Shown here: positions 42,745 to 51,471 of the stretch, piece after piece
How the letters are laid out: every line of letters begins with the position of its first letter
Numbering within the stretch: the first letter of the stretch is position 1
NCBI RefSeq assembly: GCF_006874465.1
Contig: NZ_VIRL01000019.1
Span: 62,001-126,000, forward strand
Source: Microbispora bryophytorum
Lineage (GTDB): Bacteria > Actinomycetota > Actinomycetes > Streptosporangiales > Streptosporangiaceae
Direction: 5' to 3'
Length of the DNA stretch: 64,000 bases
Position numbers and translations under genes: made by a program
Notes under the pieces: generated by a model
Databases searched by the model: none
Told to the model about the DNA's origin: nothing
Seen by the model: only the letters and a program-made list of their open reading frames with translations

Positions 42745-44046
42745 CTCACCCCCGAGGGGAGAGGAGGGGTAGCCGGGGACCCCGCCGGGGACCTTCCACG
42801 GCTCGTGGACGAGGCCGCCGGGCAGCGACGCGAGCTCGGGGACGTAACGCCGCACGTACTCGCCCTCGGGGTCGAACTTCTTGGCCTGCCTCAGGGGGTT
42901 GAGCATGCGGTAGGGCCGGGTGTCGTTACCCGTCCCGGCGACCCACTGCCAGTTGCCGCAGTTGTTCGGCATGTCGCCGTCGAGCAGCCACTCGGCGAAG
43001 TGCTCCAGTCCGGCCCGCCAGTCGATCCCGAGCCGCTTGGTCAGATAGGAGCCGGTGACCAGGCGCAACCGGTTGTGCATCCAGCCCTCGGCGAGAAGCT
43101 GGCGCATGCCCGCGTCCACGACGGGAACCCCGGTGAGGCCCTCCCGCCAGGCGGCCTCGGCCTCCTCGTCGCGCCGCCACTCCACGTTTCTGGGCCGGTA
43201 GTCGCGCCGGCCCATCTCGGGGAAGGCGTTCACGACCTGGTAGTGGAAGTCGCGCCAGCACAGCTGCCTGACGTACTCCTCGCCGCCCGGCCGTTCGCAG
43301 GCGCGCTGCACCACCTCCAGGGGCGACAGGCAGCCGAAGTGGAGGTAGGCGCTGAGCATCGAGGTGCGCCCCGCCATCCGGTCGCGGGTCTCGGCGTAGG
43401 AGGCCAGGCCGTCGCCCACCCACCGCTCCAGCCGCCGCCGCGCCTCGCTCTCCCCGCCCCGCACGATCCCGTACGGCTCGGGGGACGCCTCGGGCAGGAC
43501 GCCCGGATCGATGCCGGGCGGCAGGCACAGGCGGCGGGGCGCGCCGAGGACCGGCCGTCTCGCGGTGGCCGACCAGGCCCGCCAGTAGGGCGAGAAGACC
43601 CGATAGTGGCTCCCGCCGCCGGGCCGCAGCGCGCCGGGGGGCACCACGGTCACGCCGGGGAAGAGGCGGAACTCCAGCCGGTGGGCCCGGCACTCCGCCG
43701 CCAGGCGCCGCTCCCGCCGCCGCGCCAGCGGGCTGACGTCCTCACTTGCCCAGATCGCCGACGCGCCCGCCTCCGCGGCGACCCGTACGGCATGGGCCAC
43801 CGGGTCGCCGTGCCGTACGACGAGGTCCCCGCCGAGTGCGCGCAGGGACGACCGCAGGTCGTGAAGGGACGCGCGGAGGAAGTCACGGCGGTGCCTGGCC
43901 CCGATCGCGGGGTCGAACACGAACAGCGGAACGACGTGCCGGGCCACGGCGCACGCCTCGGACAGCGCTGGGTGATCACGAATTCGCAGGTCCCGGTTGA
44001 ACAGCACGACGACGGTCTCCACGCGTACCTCTTCGCCGTCGATCAC
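42733..44046 (-). CDS. phrB: Deoxyribodipyrimidine photo-lyase
   Basis: Repairs UV-induced cyclobutane pyrimidine dimers using light. 437 residues: N-terminal antenna-binding Rossmann domain (TVVVLFNRDLRIRDHPAL) and C-terminal FAD domain with GRTSMLSAYLHFGCLSP, WRDFHYQVVNAFPEMG, MHNRLRLVTGSYLTK and WLLDGDMPNNCGNWQWVAGTG. FAD and dimer-binding Trp, Asn and Arg residues are conserved. An internal GTG at about 44025 is an alternative start. Convergent with selB. Confidence 0.92.
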   Translation of the reverse strand: MIDGEEVRVETVVVLFNRDLRIRDHPALSEACAVARHVVPLFVFDPAIGARHRRDFLRASLHDLRSSLRALGGDLVVRHGDPVAHAVRVAAEAGASAIWASEDVSPLARRRERRLAAECRAHRLEFRLFPGVTVVPPGALRPGGGSHYRVFSPYWRAWSATARRPVLGAPRRLCLPPGIDPGVLPEASPEPYGIVRGGESEARRRLERWVGDGLASYAETRDRMAGRTSMLSAYLHFGCLSPLEVVQRACERPGGEEYVRQLCWRDFHYQVVNAFPEMGRRDYRPRNVEWRRDEEAEAAWREGLTGVPVVDAGMRQLLAEGWMHNRLRLVTGSYLTKRLGIDWRAGLEHFAEWLLDGDMPNNCGNWQWVAGTGNDTRPYRMLNPLRQAKKFDPEGEYVRRYVPELASLPGGLVHEPWKVPGGVPGYPSSPLGGELRA

Positions 44047-44594
44047 GCCGGTGGTTGCGGCTCCCGAGTAAATCAGGAGATCGTCTCGTCATACGGCGGA
44101 GGCTGCTTCACGCCGAGACGGGTCGTGCGCATGCTGTAATGCCGAAAAGGCATGAAACGCTGATTATTCCCCGGAAATATGAAGGCTATTCGCATCGGAT
44201 GTGGCGAACGGATGGCGGGCGAAAGGCGGGCAGGGAAGCGCGCCCGTCGCCGGTTGTGTCCGGTGCGTGAAAAGAGAATGAAATGCCAGGTCATCCGGCC
44301 TGTGGGGCGGTTAGATCGAGCATGATCCGCAAGTTCTCCAGACAAGTCCGGAGACGGTAACGGTGCTGCGACTGGGCCCCTTTCGGATGACCATATCGGT
44401 GTTATTTGCGGCTTATCCTCAACTCATGATTTCTCTGGTTCTTTTCCTTCCCAACACATCGCAGTCAGTCTAAGATCTCGTTCTATGTATCGGTATGCAT
44501 CAAGATTTCCTGTTAGGCAAGTGCACTGCCTAAGTCGCAGGGATGCTCTGGCCGAACATGACGCCGTCGTCATCCCCACTCCGATCCGGTGCGC
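44047..44594. other. 548-bp AT-richer intergenic region
   Basis: The longest gap in the window, and visibly less GC-rich than its surroundings. No ORF here has actinomycete-like codon use. It holds the divergent promoter region of the photolyase and of the sigma-like membrane protein, and an operator-like inverted repeat at 44513-44533. Confidence 0.6.
44513..44533. promoter_or_regulatory. 7-7-7 inverted repeat upstream of the MinD-like unit
   Basis: TTAGGCA, spacer AGTGCAC, TGCCTAA: a perfect inverted repeat whose spacer holds the palindrome GTGCAC. It lies about 60 bp upstream of the first gene of the unit, a typical operator position. Confidence 0.45.
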
Positions 44595-47105
44595 ATGAAC
44601 CCGCCCATCGGGGATGTGACGCTCGACCCCGGCCGGGGGATGGCATGGGTGGACGAGCACGGCGCCCACCTCGTCGACTACGCCTCCGGTCACCTCGACT
44701 CCGGCCCCATGCTCGCGGCGGTGATCGCCGCGCTGGAGTCGTGTGCCGCCCGCGAACGGCCCGGGAACGTTTCAGACCGGGCCTGGCTGCTGTCCGCGCT
44801 GCGCCGTGAGGTCGCCACCGGCCCGGGGCGGGGGTTCCTGCCCGGACCCGGTACCGGCGGGCCCGACCACCTCGCGGTGCGGCGCGCGTGGCGCCTGGCG
44901 GACCCCTTGGGCGCGGAGACGCTGCTCCTGCTCTACCGCCACGAACTCCCACTCCGGGATCTCGTGTACGTGCTCGCCCTGCCGTTGAAGGAGGCCGGCC
45001 GGCTCATCGCGCGTACCCAGGATGTGGTGGAGATCCTTGTGAGCGGGCTGGACGGTCTCGCCCGGGGCCGGCCGATCTGCCCGGAGATCGGCCCGCTGGC
45101 CGCCGCCGTCTTCCCGGACGAGCGCGGCGAGGCGGCCGACTTCGGCGCCGCCCGTACGGCGCTGCTGCGGCACATCGTGACCTGCGTGGTGTGCAAGCGG
45201 CCCATCAACATCCGATACACCGTTCCGCAGATCCTTTCCCGACCTCCGGTCGCCGACCTCACGGCCGAGACCAGGCAGCGACTCCTGGACGCCCTGAGCA
45301 GGGAACGGTCCGCCCCGGCGGAGCGGGCGGGGCACCGGCCTCCCCTGTCGTTCGGCATGCCGCTGTCCGCTCCCGTGGACACGGCTCCTCCCGTGGACGT
45401 GGCGCCCGCTCCTGCTGTCCCCGCGCCGGCGTTCCCCCCGTCTCCGGCCGCCCCGCCGCCGGTGCCGCCCGGCCGATCACCGGCCGTGTCCCATGAGGAG
45501 TCCCGCCCGCCGTTCCGGGAGGACGGGAAGGACAGGCAGGACACGAGACCCGGCCACCTGGTCCCGCCCGCGCAGCCGGAGGCGCCGCGTCCCGCCGGCA
45601 CTGTGGGGGGCACTATGGCCGGCACCGTGGGAGGCACTGCGGCCGGTGCTGCGGCGGGTAAGGCGGACACTGCGGCGGACACTGCGGCGGGCACCGTTGC
45701 GGGTGCTTCGGCGGGCACTGTGGCGGGCACGGTGGCGGGTACTGCGGCCGACACTGCGGCCGGCACCATTGCGGGTGCTGCGGCCGGTGCTCAAGCGGCC
45801 GCTCAGGCCGGTGCTGTGGCGGGTGCCGGGCCCGAACTGCCGGAGCGCCCGGTGCGGGCCATCTCCCAGGAGGACACCCAGCCGAGCCTGCCGTGGACGC
45901 CGGGGGCGTTGAAGTCACGCGGCGCGCAACGGCCCAATCCGTTCCCCAGGGCGTCGGGCACGACGGGCTCACCGGGGTCGCGGGGCGCGACCGCGTCACC
46001 GGGGTCGCGGGGTGCGGACTCGACTGGTCCAGGCGGTCCAGGCGGTCCGGGCGGCTCGGCCCGCTACTCGGGAGCGGCAGGGGCGGAGCGAGGGGCGCAC
46101 CCGGCTGCCGGAGAGGGCGCCGCGCTGCCGCCGGGGCAGGACACGCCTCTCTACAACGCGCTGCTCTCGCAGATCAGGGCCAGGGAGGCCCTGGCGCACG
46201 CCGCCGAAGCGGTCCCCGCCCCCGCACTCGCTTACGTCGCCGATGCCGACGCTGTCGCCGACACGGCGGGGGAGATGGACCTCACCCACAGGCCGCCCGC
46301 CGGTGCGCAGATCAGGATCGTCGAGGTCCTGGCCCGGGTCGGCTCGCTGCTGCGGGCGACCGCCCTCCGGATCGTCATCGTCGTCATCGCGGGGGCGGCG
46401 GGGACCGTGACGGGAATCAACCTTCTCGCTCCTGCCCCCCAGTCCCACAAGGGGTCGCTGGAGGCGAGCGTCGCCCAGGCCTCCGCCGATCCGGCGGGAA
46501 CGGGGACGGGCGCGAACTCCTCGGCGGCCGGCCAGACGGACGGCGCTGCGGCGGGCGAGGGCACCACGAGCACGGCCTCGGGCGCGCCGCAGGCCACGGT
46601 GACCGCGACCGCCGCAGGGGCCGCCACCGCCGGGGGCGCAGCGCAGCCTGGCGGACAGGACACCGCGCAGTCCGGCGGGCAACAGGGCACCGCGGACGGG
46701 GGCACTGCGGCTGGCGACACGGCGGACGGGGGCACTGCGGCCGGGGGCGCCGCGAAGCCTGGCGGGCAGGGCGCCGCTCCGGACACCCCCACATCTCCCG
46801 GCGCCTTCCTGATGGGGGCCTGGGGTGTGCAGGCGCCGTCCGTCGTCACACTCGACGCGTTCGGGAGGGGGACCCTCACTCTCTCGACGACCTCCGGAAA
46901 ACCCGTGAAATGGCGGATATCGGCTCCCGGCCTGATGGTCGAGCCGTCCAGTGGAACGCTCAAGCCCGGGCACACCGACGTGCTCACCGTGCGCGCGTTG
47001 CGCGTCCGCTACTGGTGCGGGGTCCCCTCGCCCGTAACGGCGTCGCTCGAACTGCACGCCCCGAAGGGCAAAGGCACCGCCACCGTGCGATGGAGCACCT
47101 GCTGA
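44595..47105 (+). CDS. Sigma-4-like, membrane-anchored protein with C-terminal BACON-like domain
   Basis: An 836-residue multi-domain protein. The first ~230 residues resemble the helical core of a sigma factor region 4 (LLLLYRHELPLRDLVYVLAL) followed by a HIVTCVVCKRP pair of Cys near residue 200, reminiscent of an anti-sigma zinc motif. A long Pro/Ala region with (AGTVAGT)n repeats follows, a single membrane helix (ALRIVIVVIAGAAGTVTGIN, about 595-615), a Gly/Ala/Thr repeat, and an Ig/BACON-like domain (APSVVTLDAFGRGTLTL). The N-terminus would be cytoplasmic and the Ig domain outside. ATG 44595 is used; GTG 44589 is possible. Confidence 0.7.
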   Translation: MNPPIGDVTLDPGRGMAWVDEHGAHLVDYASGHLDSGPMLAAVIAALESCAARERPGNVSDRAWLLSALRREVATGPGRGFLPGPGTGGPDHLAVRRAWRLADPLGAETLLLLYRHELPLRDLVYVLALPLKEAGRLIARTQDVVEILVSGLDGLARGRPICPEIGPLAAAVFPDERGEAADFGAARTALLRHIVTCVVCKRPINIRYTVPQILSRPPVADLTAETRQRLLDALSRERSAPAERAGHRPPLSFGMPLSAPVDTAPPVDVAPAPAVPAPAFPPSPAAPPPVPPGRSPAVSHEESRPPFREDGKDRQDTRPGHLVPPAQPEAPRPAGTVGGTMAGTVGGTAAGAAAGKADTAADTAAGTVAGASAGTVAGTVAGTAADTAAGTIAGAAAGAQAAAQAGAVAGAGPELPERPVRAISQEDTQPSLPWTPGALKSRGAQRPNPFPRASGTTGSPGSRGATASPGSRGADSTGPGGPGGPGGSARYSGAAGAERGAHPAAGEGAALPPGQDTPLYNALLSQIRAREALAHAAEAVPAPALAYVADADAVADTAGEMDLTHRPPAGAQIRIVEVLARVGSLLRATALRIVIVVIAGAAGTVTGINLLAPAPQSHKGSLEASVAQASADPAGTGTGANSSAAGQTDGAAAGEGTTSTASGAPQATVTATAAGAATAGGAAQPGGQDTAQSGGQQGTADGGTAAGDTADGGTAAGGAAKPGGQGAAPDTPTSPGAFLMGAWGVQAPSVVTLDAFGRGTLTLSTTSGKPVKWRISAPGLMVEPSSGTLKPGHTDVLTVRALRVRYWCGVPSPVTASLELHAPKGKGTATVRWSTC
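45600..45840. repeat. Ala/Gly/Thr/Val tandem repeat in the sigma-4-like protein
   Basis: GC-rich 12-15-nt units (GCGGGCACTGTG, GCGGGTACTGCG and others) encode AGTVAGT-type repeats. A second run near 46661-46770 encodes GGTAAGDTADGGT repeats on the far side of the membrane helix. Confidence 0.75.
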
Positions 47106-47144
47106 CCGCCTCCGTTTCCTCCCGTCCTCGGTGAAAGGACCCCC

Positions 47145-48125
47145 ATGACCGAGATTCACACTTCGGTGCCGACTCCCGCCGAGCAGTTCCCGGAGAGCGT
47201 GCCTCTCACGGCAGAACATCTGTTGACGAACCGCCGCATAGAGCCCACCGGCGGATGGCGGCGGCTCGTCTACCAGCTCTCCGGCGGCCGGATCATCCCC
47301 TCGGAGTCGGCGGCGGAGCTGGAACGGCGCACGCTGATCGCCCAGGCCCAGACGCCCGTCGCCAGCGGTCACCACAGGATCGCCGTCATGAGCCTGAAAG
47401 GCGGGGTGGGGAAGACCACGACGACGGCGGCGCTGGGCAACACCCTGGCCTCGCTGCGCGGTGACCGGGTGATCGCCATCGACGCCAACCCCGACAGGGG
47501 AACGCTCGGCATCAAGGTCAAGTCGGAGACCGCGGCGACGATCCGGACTCTGCTGGCCGAGGCGCCGCACATCGTCCGGTACGCCGACGCCCGCGCGTTC
47601 ACCTCGCAGTCGTCCGCTCGGCTGGAGGTGCTCGCGTCCGACACCGACCCGGCCGTCAGCGAGGCCTTCGACGCCGAGGACTACCGTACGGTCGCCAATC
47701 TGATCGAGCGTTACTACTCGATCTGCATCACCGACTGCGGCACCGGGCTCCTGCATGGCGCCATGGGCGCCACGCTGGAGCTCGCCGACCAGATCGTGCT
47801 GGTCACCATGGTCGCCGTGGACGGCGCGAGCTCGGCCGCCGCTACCCTCGACTGGCTCACCGCCCACGGCCACGGCCACCTCGTCAAGAACGCCATCGTC
47901 GTGCTGAACGCGGTCGAGCCGAAGTCGCACGTGGACGTCGACCTGCTCGAACGCCACTTCGCCGGACGCTGCCGCATGGTGGTGAGGGTGCCGTTCGACC
48001 CGCATCTCAAGGAAGGCGCGGAGGTCGACCTGGCCCGGCTGCGGCCCACCACCCGCGGCGCGTACCTGCGCCTCGCCGCGGCTGCCGGGCAGGCGTTCAC
48101 GCAGCGGACGGACCGGAGCAAGTAG
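47145..48125 (+). CDS. EspI/MinD-like P-loop ATPase
   Basis: A 326-residue SIMIBI ATPase with deviant Walker A KGGVGKTTTT (85-94) and ANPDRGTLG in the switch region. The N-terminal segment YQLSGGRIIPSESAAELERR matches ATPases found beside actinobacterial ESX/type VII and related membrane loci (EspI type). Such proteins regulate or energise assembly at the membrane. CGGTGAAAGGACCCCC precedes the ATG. The following gene overlaps by one base. Confidence 0.85.
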   Translation: MTEIHTSVPTPAEQFPESVPLTAEHLLTNRRIEPTGGWRRLVYQLSGGRIIPSESAAELERRTLIAQAQTPVASGHHRIAVMSLKGGVGKTTTTAALGNTLASLRGDRVIAIDANPDRGTLGIKVKSETAATIRTLLAEAPHIVRYADARAFTSQSSARLEVLASDTDPAVSEAFDAEDYRTVANLIERYYSICITDCGTGLLHGAMGATLELADQIVLVTMVAVDGASSAAATLDWLTAHGHGHLVKNAIVVLNAVEPKSHVDVDLLERHFAGRCRMVVRVPFDPHLKEGAEVDLARLRPTTRGAYLRLAAAAGQAFTQRTDRSK

Positions 48126-48877
48126 TGGGACCGGTCATCCCCGATCCGGCGCTCGACTGGGACCTGGGACCGCCCCGACGGTGGGATCCCCGGCACCTGG
48201 TCGTCGCCGTCGCGGGAGTCGTCACCGTCATCGCCGTCGCGGTGATCGTGCTGCAGACCCGGCACGCGGAGGCGCCGTCCATGCCGGCGCGCGTCGTCGC
48301 GCCGTCTGTCGCGCTGGCGGCGCCGACCGGTCACGAGGGCGACGGAGGCTATCCGGTCGGCTTCCCCCAGACCGAGATCGGGGCGGCGTCCGCCGCGGCC
48401 GCCGCCCTGGAGGCCGCCTGGACACTCGACGTCGGCCAGGCGGAACAGGCGGCCGCGCTGTACGCCCCGCCGGACCAGCGTGAGGCGGCACGCGAGGGTG
48501 CTCGCGACGCCGTACGCGGCTGGCGGGAGACCCTCGGCCTTCCCCCCGAAGGCCGGCTTCCCGCCGGGGCGGCCCTGCGGACGCAGACGATCGGCGTCCA
48601 GTGGAAGGTCCGCTCCGAGAACCAGGTGCAGGTCGCCGTCCTGGTGCAGGTGACGGCGACCACGGGCGCCGGTGCCACCGGCCCCGTCTACTCCAGCCCC
48701 TATGCCATGAGCCTGCTGATGGCGTGGAAGCCCGATATGCGCGGTGCGGACAAGGGCGACTGGGTGAACATCCCCGACCCGACGCCCCCGTCCGTGCCCG
48801 CAGCCGCTCTCCCAGGGACGCCCGAGTTCGCCGCGGCGGGCTGGAAGTCCCTCATCGGTCCCCGGCCCACTCCCTAG
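48125..48877 (+). CDS. Membrane-anchored extracellular protein next to the MinD-like ATPase
   Basis: A 250-residue protein with a short cytoplasmic N-terminus, one membrane helix (HLVVAVAGVVTVIAVAVIVL, about 22-41) and an extracellular domain. GYPVGFPQTEIGAASAA resembles TcpC/conjugation-type assembly proteins that pair with such ATPases. GTG 48125 overlaps the ATPase stop, so they are coupled. Function is inferred from context only. Confidence 0.7.
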   Translation: MGPVIPDPALDWDLGPPRRWDPRHLVVAVAGVVTVIAVAVIVLQTRHAEAPSMPARVVAPSVALAAPTGHEGDGGYPVGFPQTEIGAASAAAAALEAAWTLDVGQAEQAAALYAPPDQREAAREGARDAVRGWRETLGLPPEGRLPAGAALRTQTIGVQWKVRSENQVQVAVLVQVTATTGAGATGPVYSSPYAMSLLMAWKPDMRGADKGDWVNIPDPTPPSVPAAALPGTPEFAAAGWKSLIGPRPTP

Positions 48878-48893
48878 ATCGAGGAAGAGCCTC

Positions 48894-51179
48894 ATGACCC
48901 CCCGAATGTCCTCCCGGCGCGCCACCCTGGTCTCCGGCCTGCTCCTGGCCGCGGTATCCGCGACCGGTGGTGCCGTCGTCGCACAGCCCTGGGCCGCCGT
49001 GGCCGAGCCCGGCCGGGACGCCCCCCCACCGATAGACGGCGCCGCCCCCCTGGCCGCGCCCACCTCCGACGAGCCCGGCCACCTCTCGTCGTCCTCGTCT
49101 GATTCGGCGCCGGCTTCCTCGTCGGGCGGCTCCGGCGGCGTGCGTGACCGCGCGCGCGACGACGTGAGTGACGGCGCGCGCGCCGACGCCGCGATGGCCT
49201 CGGACGACGCCGCCCCTGACAGACAGACCTCGGTCGAGGCCGGCTCGGGTTCCTCCGGCGGCTCGTCCGACGTGGCCCACGACTCCTCCGACGCCCCGCA
49301 CCGCTCCTCGCGTGGTTCCGATGGAACGTCGGATGCGGAGCGGAGCTCGTCCAACGGTCCGGGCGATTCGTCCGGCGCGGCGCACGACAACTCCTCCGAG
49401 CACACCGGGGACAGATCCGACGACACCACGATCGCGCCGCGCCGTGCCGCCAACGAGCCCGACGGTGCCAGGAACGCATCGCGCGGCGCCGGGGGCGCGG
49501 CGGATGACGCCGCCCCTGACAGACGGACGACGGTAAAGGCCCACGCGGGTGCCTCCGGCGGCTCGTCCGATGCGGCCCGTGACTCCTCCCGTAGCTCTGA
49601 CGGCTCGTCGGAGAGGTCGCACGAGTCCGCCGGATCCTCCTCCGGCTCGTCCCGCCGCACCCCGGGCACCGGTTCGGGCGGCACCTCCACCCGCGACAGG
49701 ACGGCCCACGCGTCGCGTGATCAGGACCGCCAGGGCCGAAGCTCCGCTACGGGCGGCCGGGTGACTCGTGAGACCCGTGAACAGGGCCACCGGTCAGGGC
49801 GGACCAGTGCCGACCGGCCGGCCGGCACCTCACGGCACACCGGCAACAGCCGCGCCGAGAGCTCCGCCCCGCCGCGTCCGGCCACTCCGCCTCCGGCCAC
49901 TCCCGGTGGTACGGCGACGCCGCCGGTGTCCTCGCCGCCGGCTCCCCAGGGGCCCGTCCCCACCGCGAGCAGTGGTCCCATGATGAGGGCCATGTCCGCA
50001 CCGGGGGCGCTGAGCAGGCCGGAGCCGAACGGCGGGCCGAGCGCGGCGGCGGCTCCGACGCCGACGGCGGGCGGTGCCACCGCGACTCCCGGCCCGACCG
50101 GCCAGAGCAGCCAGACCAGCCAGGCCGGCCAGGCCGGCCAGAGCAACCAGGCCGGTCAGGCCGGACAGGTCGGTCAGGCAGGACAGGCCGGCCAGGGAGC
50201 GTCGGCGCCGACCGCGAGCAGCGCGCCCACCGCGACGGCGACGCAGAAGGCGGCGGCGCGGGACGCCGCTCCTGCGACTCCCGCACCCACCGCGAGCGGC
50301 GCGAGCGCGCCCAAGGCGGCCAGCGCGAGCCCGATACCGCAGGCCAGCCCCCAGGTGACCGTCTCGGTGGGTGTCTCGCCCACCCCGGGATCCACGGCGA
50401 GCACGCAGCCAAGCTCCACAGCCACAGACAAGCCGACCGATAAGCCGACGGACAAGCCCACAGACAAGCCGACCAACAAACCGACGGACAAGCCGACGGA
50501 CAAGCCGACCTCGAAGCCGCAGCCCACGGACAAGCCGACGCCGAGCGACAAGCCGACGCAGCAGCCTCCGGAGCCCAAGCCCAGCGCGACCGTCACCTCG
50601 ACCGCGCTTCCCGCCGCCGATCCGCCCGCCGTCCCGCAGGCGGGCGGTACGCCGCCGACACGGACGGACCCTCCGCCCGTGACGCCCACGTCTCCGACGG
50701 TTCCCACGGCTCCCACCGGTGCCGCGTCCGAGCCGACGTCCTCGGGCAGCCCGGTGTGGGGGATTCCCGCGCCGTCGCTCACCGGCCCGTCCGGGACGGC
50801 GCCGCTTTCCGCGGGCGGGCAGCCGCCTACCGCGCCGATCGTGATCCCGGGGTATCTGCCGCTGCCGCCGCTGGTCGCCGAGGCGCACGACCGATGTGGG
50901 GACGACGGCACGGCCGGCTGCTGGAGCCTGGCGCCCTGGCGGAGCCGTACGTCCGGGCACTCCCACGAGTTCGGCGGCGGGCAGACGAGCGACACGGCGA
51001 CGCCACGGTGGGCCTTCGCCCCGCCGAGCGCGAAGTCGGGTGTGCCCAGCCCGTCGGGCGTGCCCGGCGCGTTCAGCGCGCCGTTCGCCGGGTTCGCACT
51101 CGCGGCGGAGGAACCCGGCGCGGGCAGGGCCGGATGCTGGGCCTTCAGCCCCTCCGCCCACTGCGCGAGATGGGAATGA
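48894..51179 (+). CDS. Secreted low-complexity protein
   Basis: 761 residues with a probable signal peptide (MTPRMSSRRATLVSGLLLAA). The mature part is Ser/Asp/Gly-rich (50-330), then Gln/Ala/Gly (SQAGQAGQ) repeats, then a DKPT tandem repeat (about 515-550) of wall-spanning type, then a Pro/Thr region. A C-terminal ~100-residue domain with four Cys (RCGDDGTAGCWSLAPW and RAGCWAFSPSAHCARW) may be disulfide-bonded. It starts 17 bp after the membrane protein, so it ends the four-gene unit. Probably an exported, wall-associated substrate or stalk. Confidence 0.75.
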   Translation: MTPRMSSRRATLVSGLLLAAVSATGGAVVAQPWAAVAEPGRDAPPPIDGAAPLAAPTSDEPGHLSSSSSDSAPASSSGGSGGVRDRARDDVSDGARADAAMASDDAAPDRQTSVEAGSGSSGGSSDVAHDSSDAPHRSSRGSDGTSDAERSSSNGPGDSSGAAHDNSSEHTGDRSDDTTIAPRRAANEPDGARNASRGAGGAADDAAPDRRTTVKAHAGASGGSSDAARDSSRSSDGSSERSHESAGSSSGSSRRTPGTGSGGTSTRDRTAHASRDQDRQGRSSATGGRVTRETREQGHRSGRTSADRPAGTSRHTGNSRAESSAPPRPATPPPATPGGTATPPVSSPPAPQGPVPTASSGPMMRAMSAPGALSRPEPNGGPSAAAAPTPTAGGATATPGPTGQSSQTSQAGQAGQSNQAGQAGQVGQAGQAGQGASAPTASSAPTATATQKAAARDAAPATPAPTASGASAPKAASASPIPQASPQVTVSVGVSPTPGSTASTQPSSTATDKPTDKPTDKPTDKPTNKPTDKPTDKPTSKPQPTDKPTPSDKPTQQPPEPKPSATVTSTALPAADPPAVPQAGGTPPTRTDPPPVTPTSPTVPTAPTGAASEPTSSGSPVWGIPAPSLTGPSGTAPLSAGGQPPTAPIVIPGYLPLPPLVAEAHDRCGDDGTAGCWSLAPWRSRTSGHSHEFGGGQTSDTATPRWAFAPPSAKSGVPSPSGVPGAFSAPFAGFALAAEEPGAGRAGCWAFSPSAHCARWE
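50415..50570. repeat. DKPT tandem repeat in the secreted protein
   Basis: 12-nt units of GACAAGCCGACG type encode (DKPT)n, with NKPT and SKPQPT variants. The upstream run near 50100-50200 encodes QAGQAGQ repeats. Confidence 0.8.
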
Positions 51180-51234
51180 CCGTGCGCCGTTGACCACGTG
51201 TTATGCCGTCGTCGTCCCGGGCAGGCTGCACCAC

Positions 51235-51471
51235 ATGGAGCACATGGCGGAGGACCCGGCCACGGCGGTCACGGTGACGCCCTGCGAGGACGGCCCGCTG
51301 CTGGTGCGCGGGCCGTTCACGCTCATGACGCAGGACGGCCGGCGCATCGATCCCGGCCGGGCCACGGTGGCGCTGTGCCGCTGCGGCCGGTCCTCGGCCA
51401 AGCCGTTCTGCGACGGCTCTCACAAGGCGACCGGCTTCCAGGCGACGAGCGAGCCCGACCCGTCCGGCTGA
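51235..51471 (+). CDS. CDGSH iron-sulfur domain protein
   Basis: A 78-residue protein with the complete 2Fe-2S motif CRCGRSSAKPFCDGSHKATGF (Cys3-His1). Such proteins bind a labile 2Fe-2S cluster and may transfer clusters or electrons. Start ATG 51235 or 51244. Its 3' end overlaps the convergent glycosyltransferase gene by 52 bp. Confidence 0.88.
   Translation: MEHMAEDPATAVTVTPCEDGPLLVRGPFTLMTQDGRRIDPGRATVALCRCGRSSAKPFCDGSHKATGFQATSEPDPSG

Noticed and set aside
44055-44693. Small frames in the 548-bp gap
   Set aside because: None has a ribosome-binding site or GC-biased third positions; two cross the operator-like repeat.
47714-49690. Long minus-strand frame over the MinD-like unit
   Set aside because: High GC keeps antisense frames open; the plus-strand genes have recognised domains and couplings.
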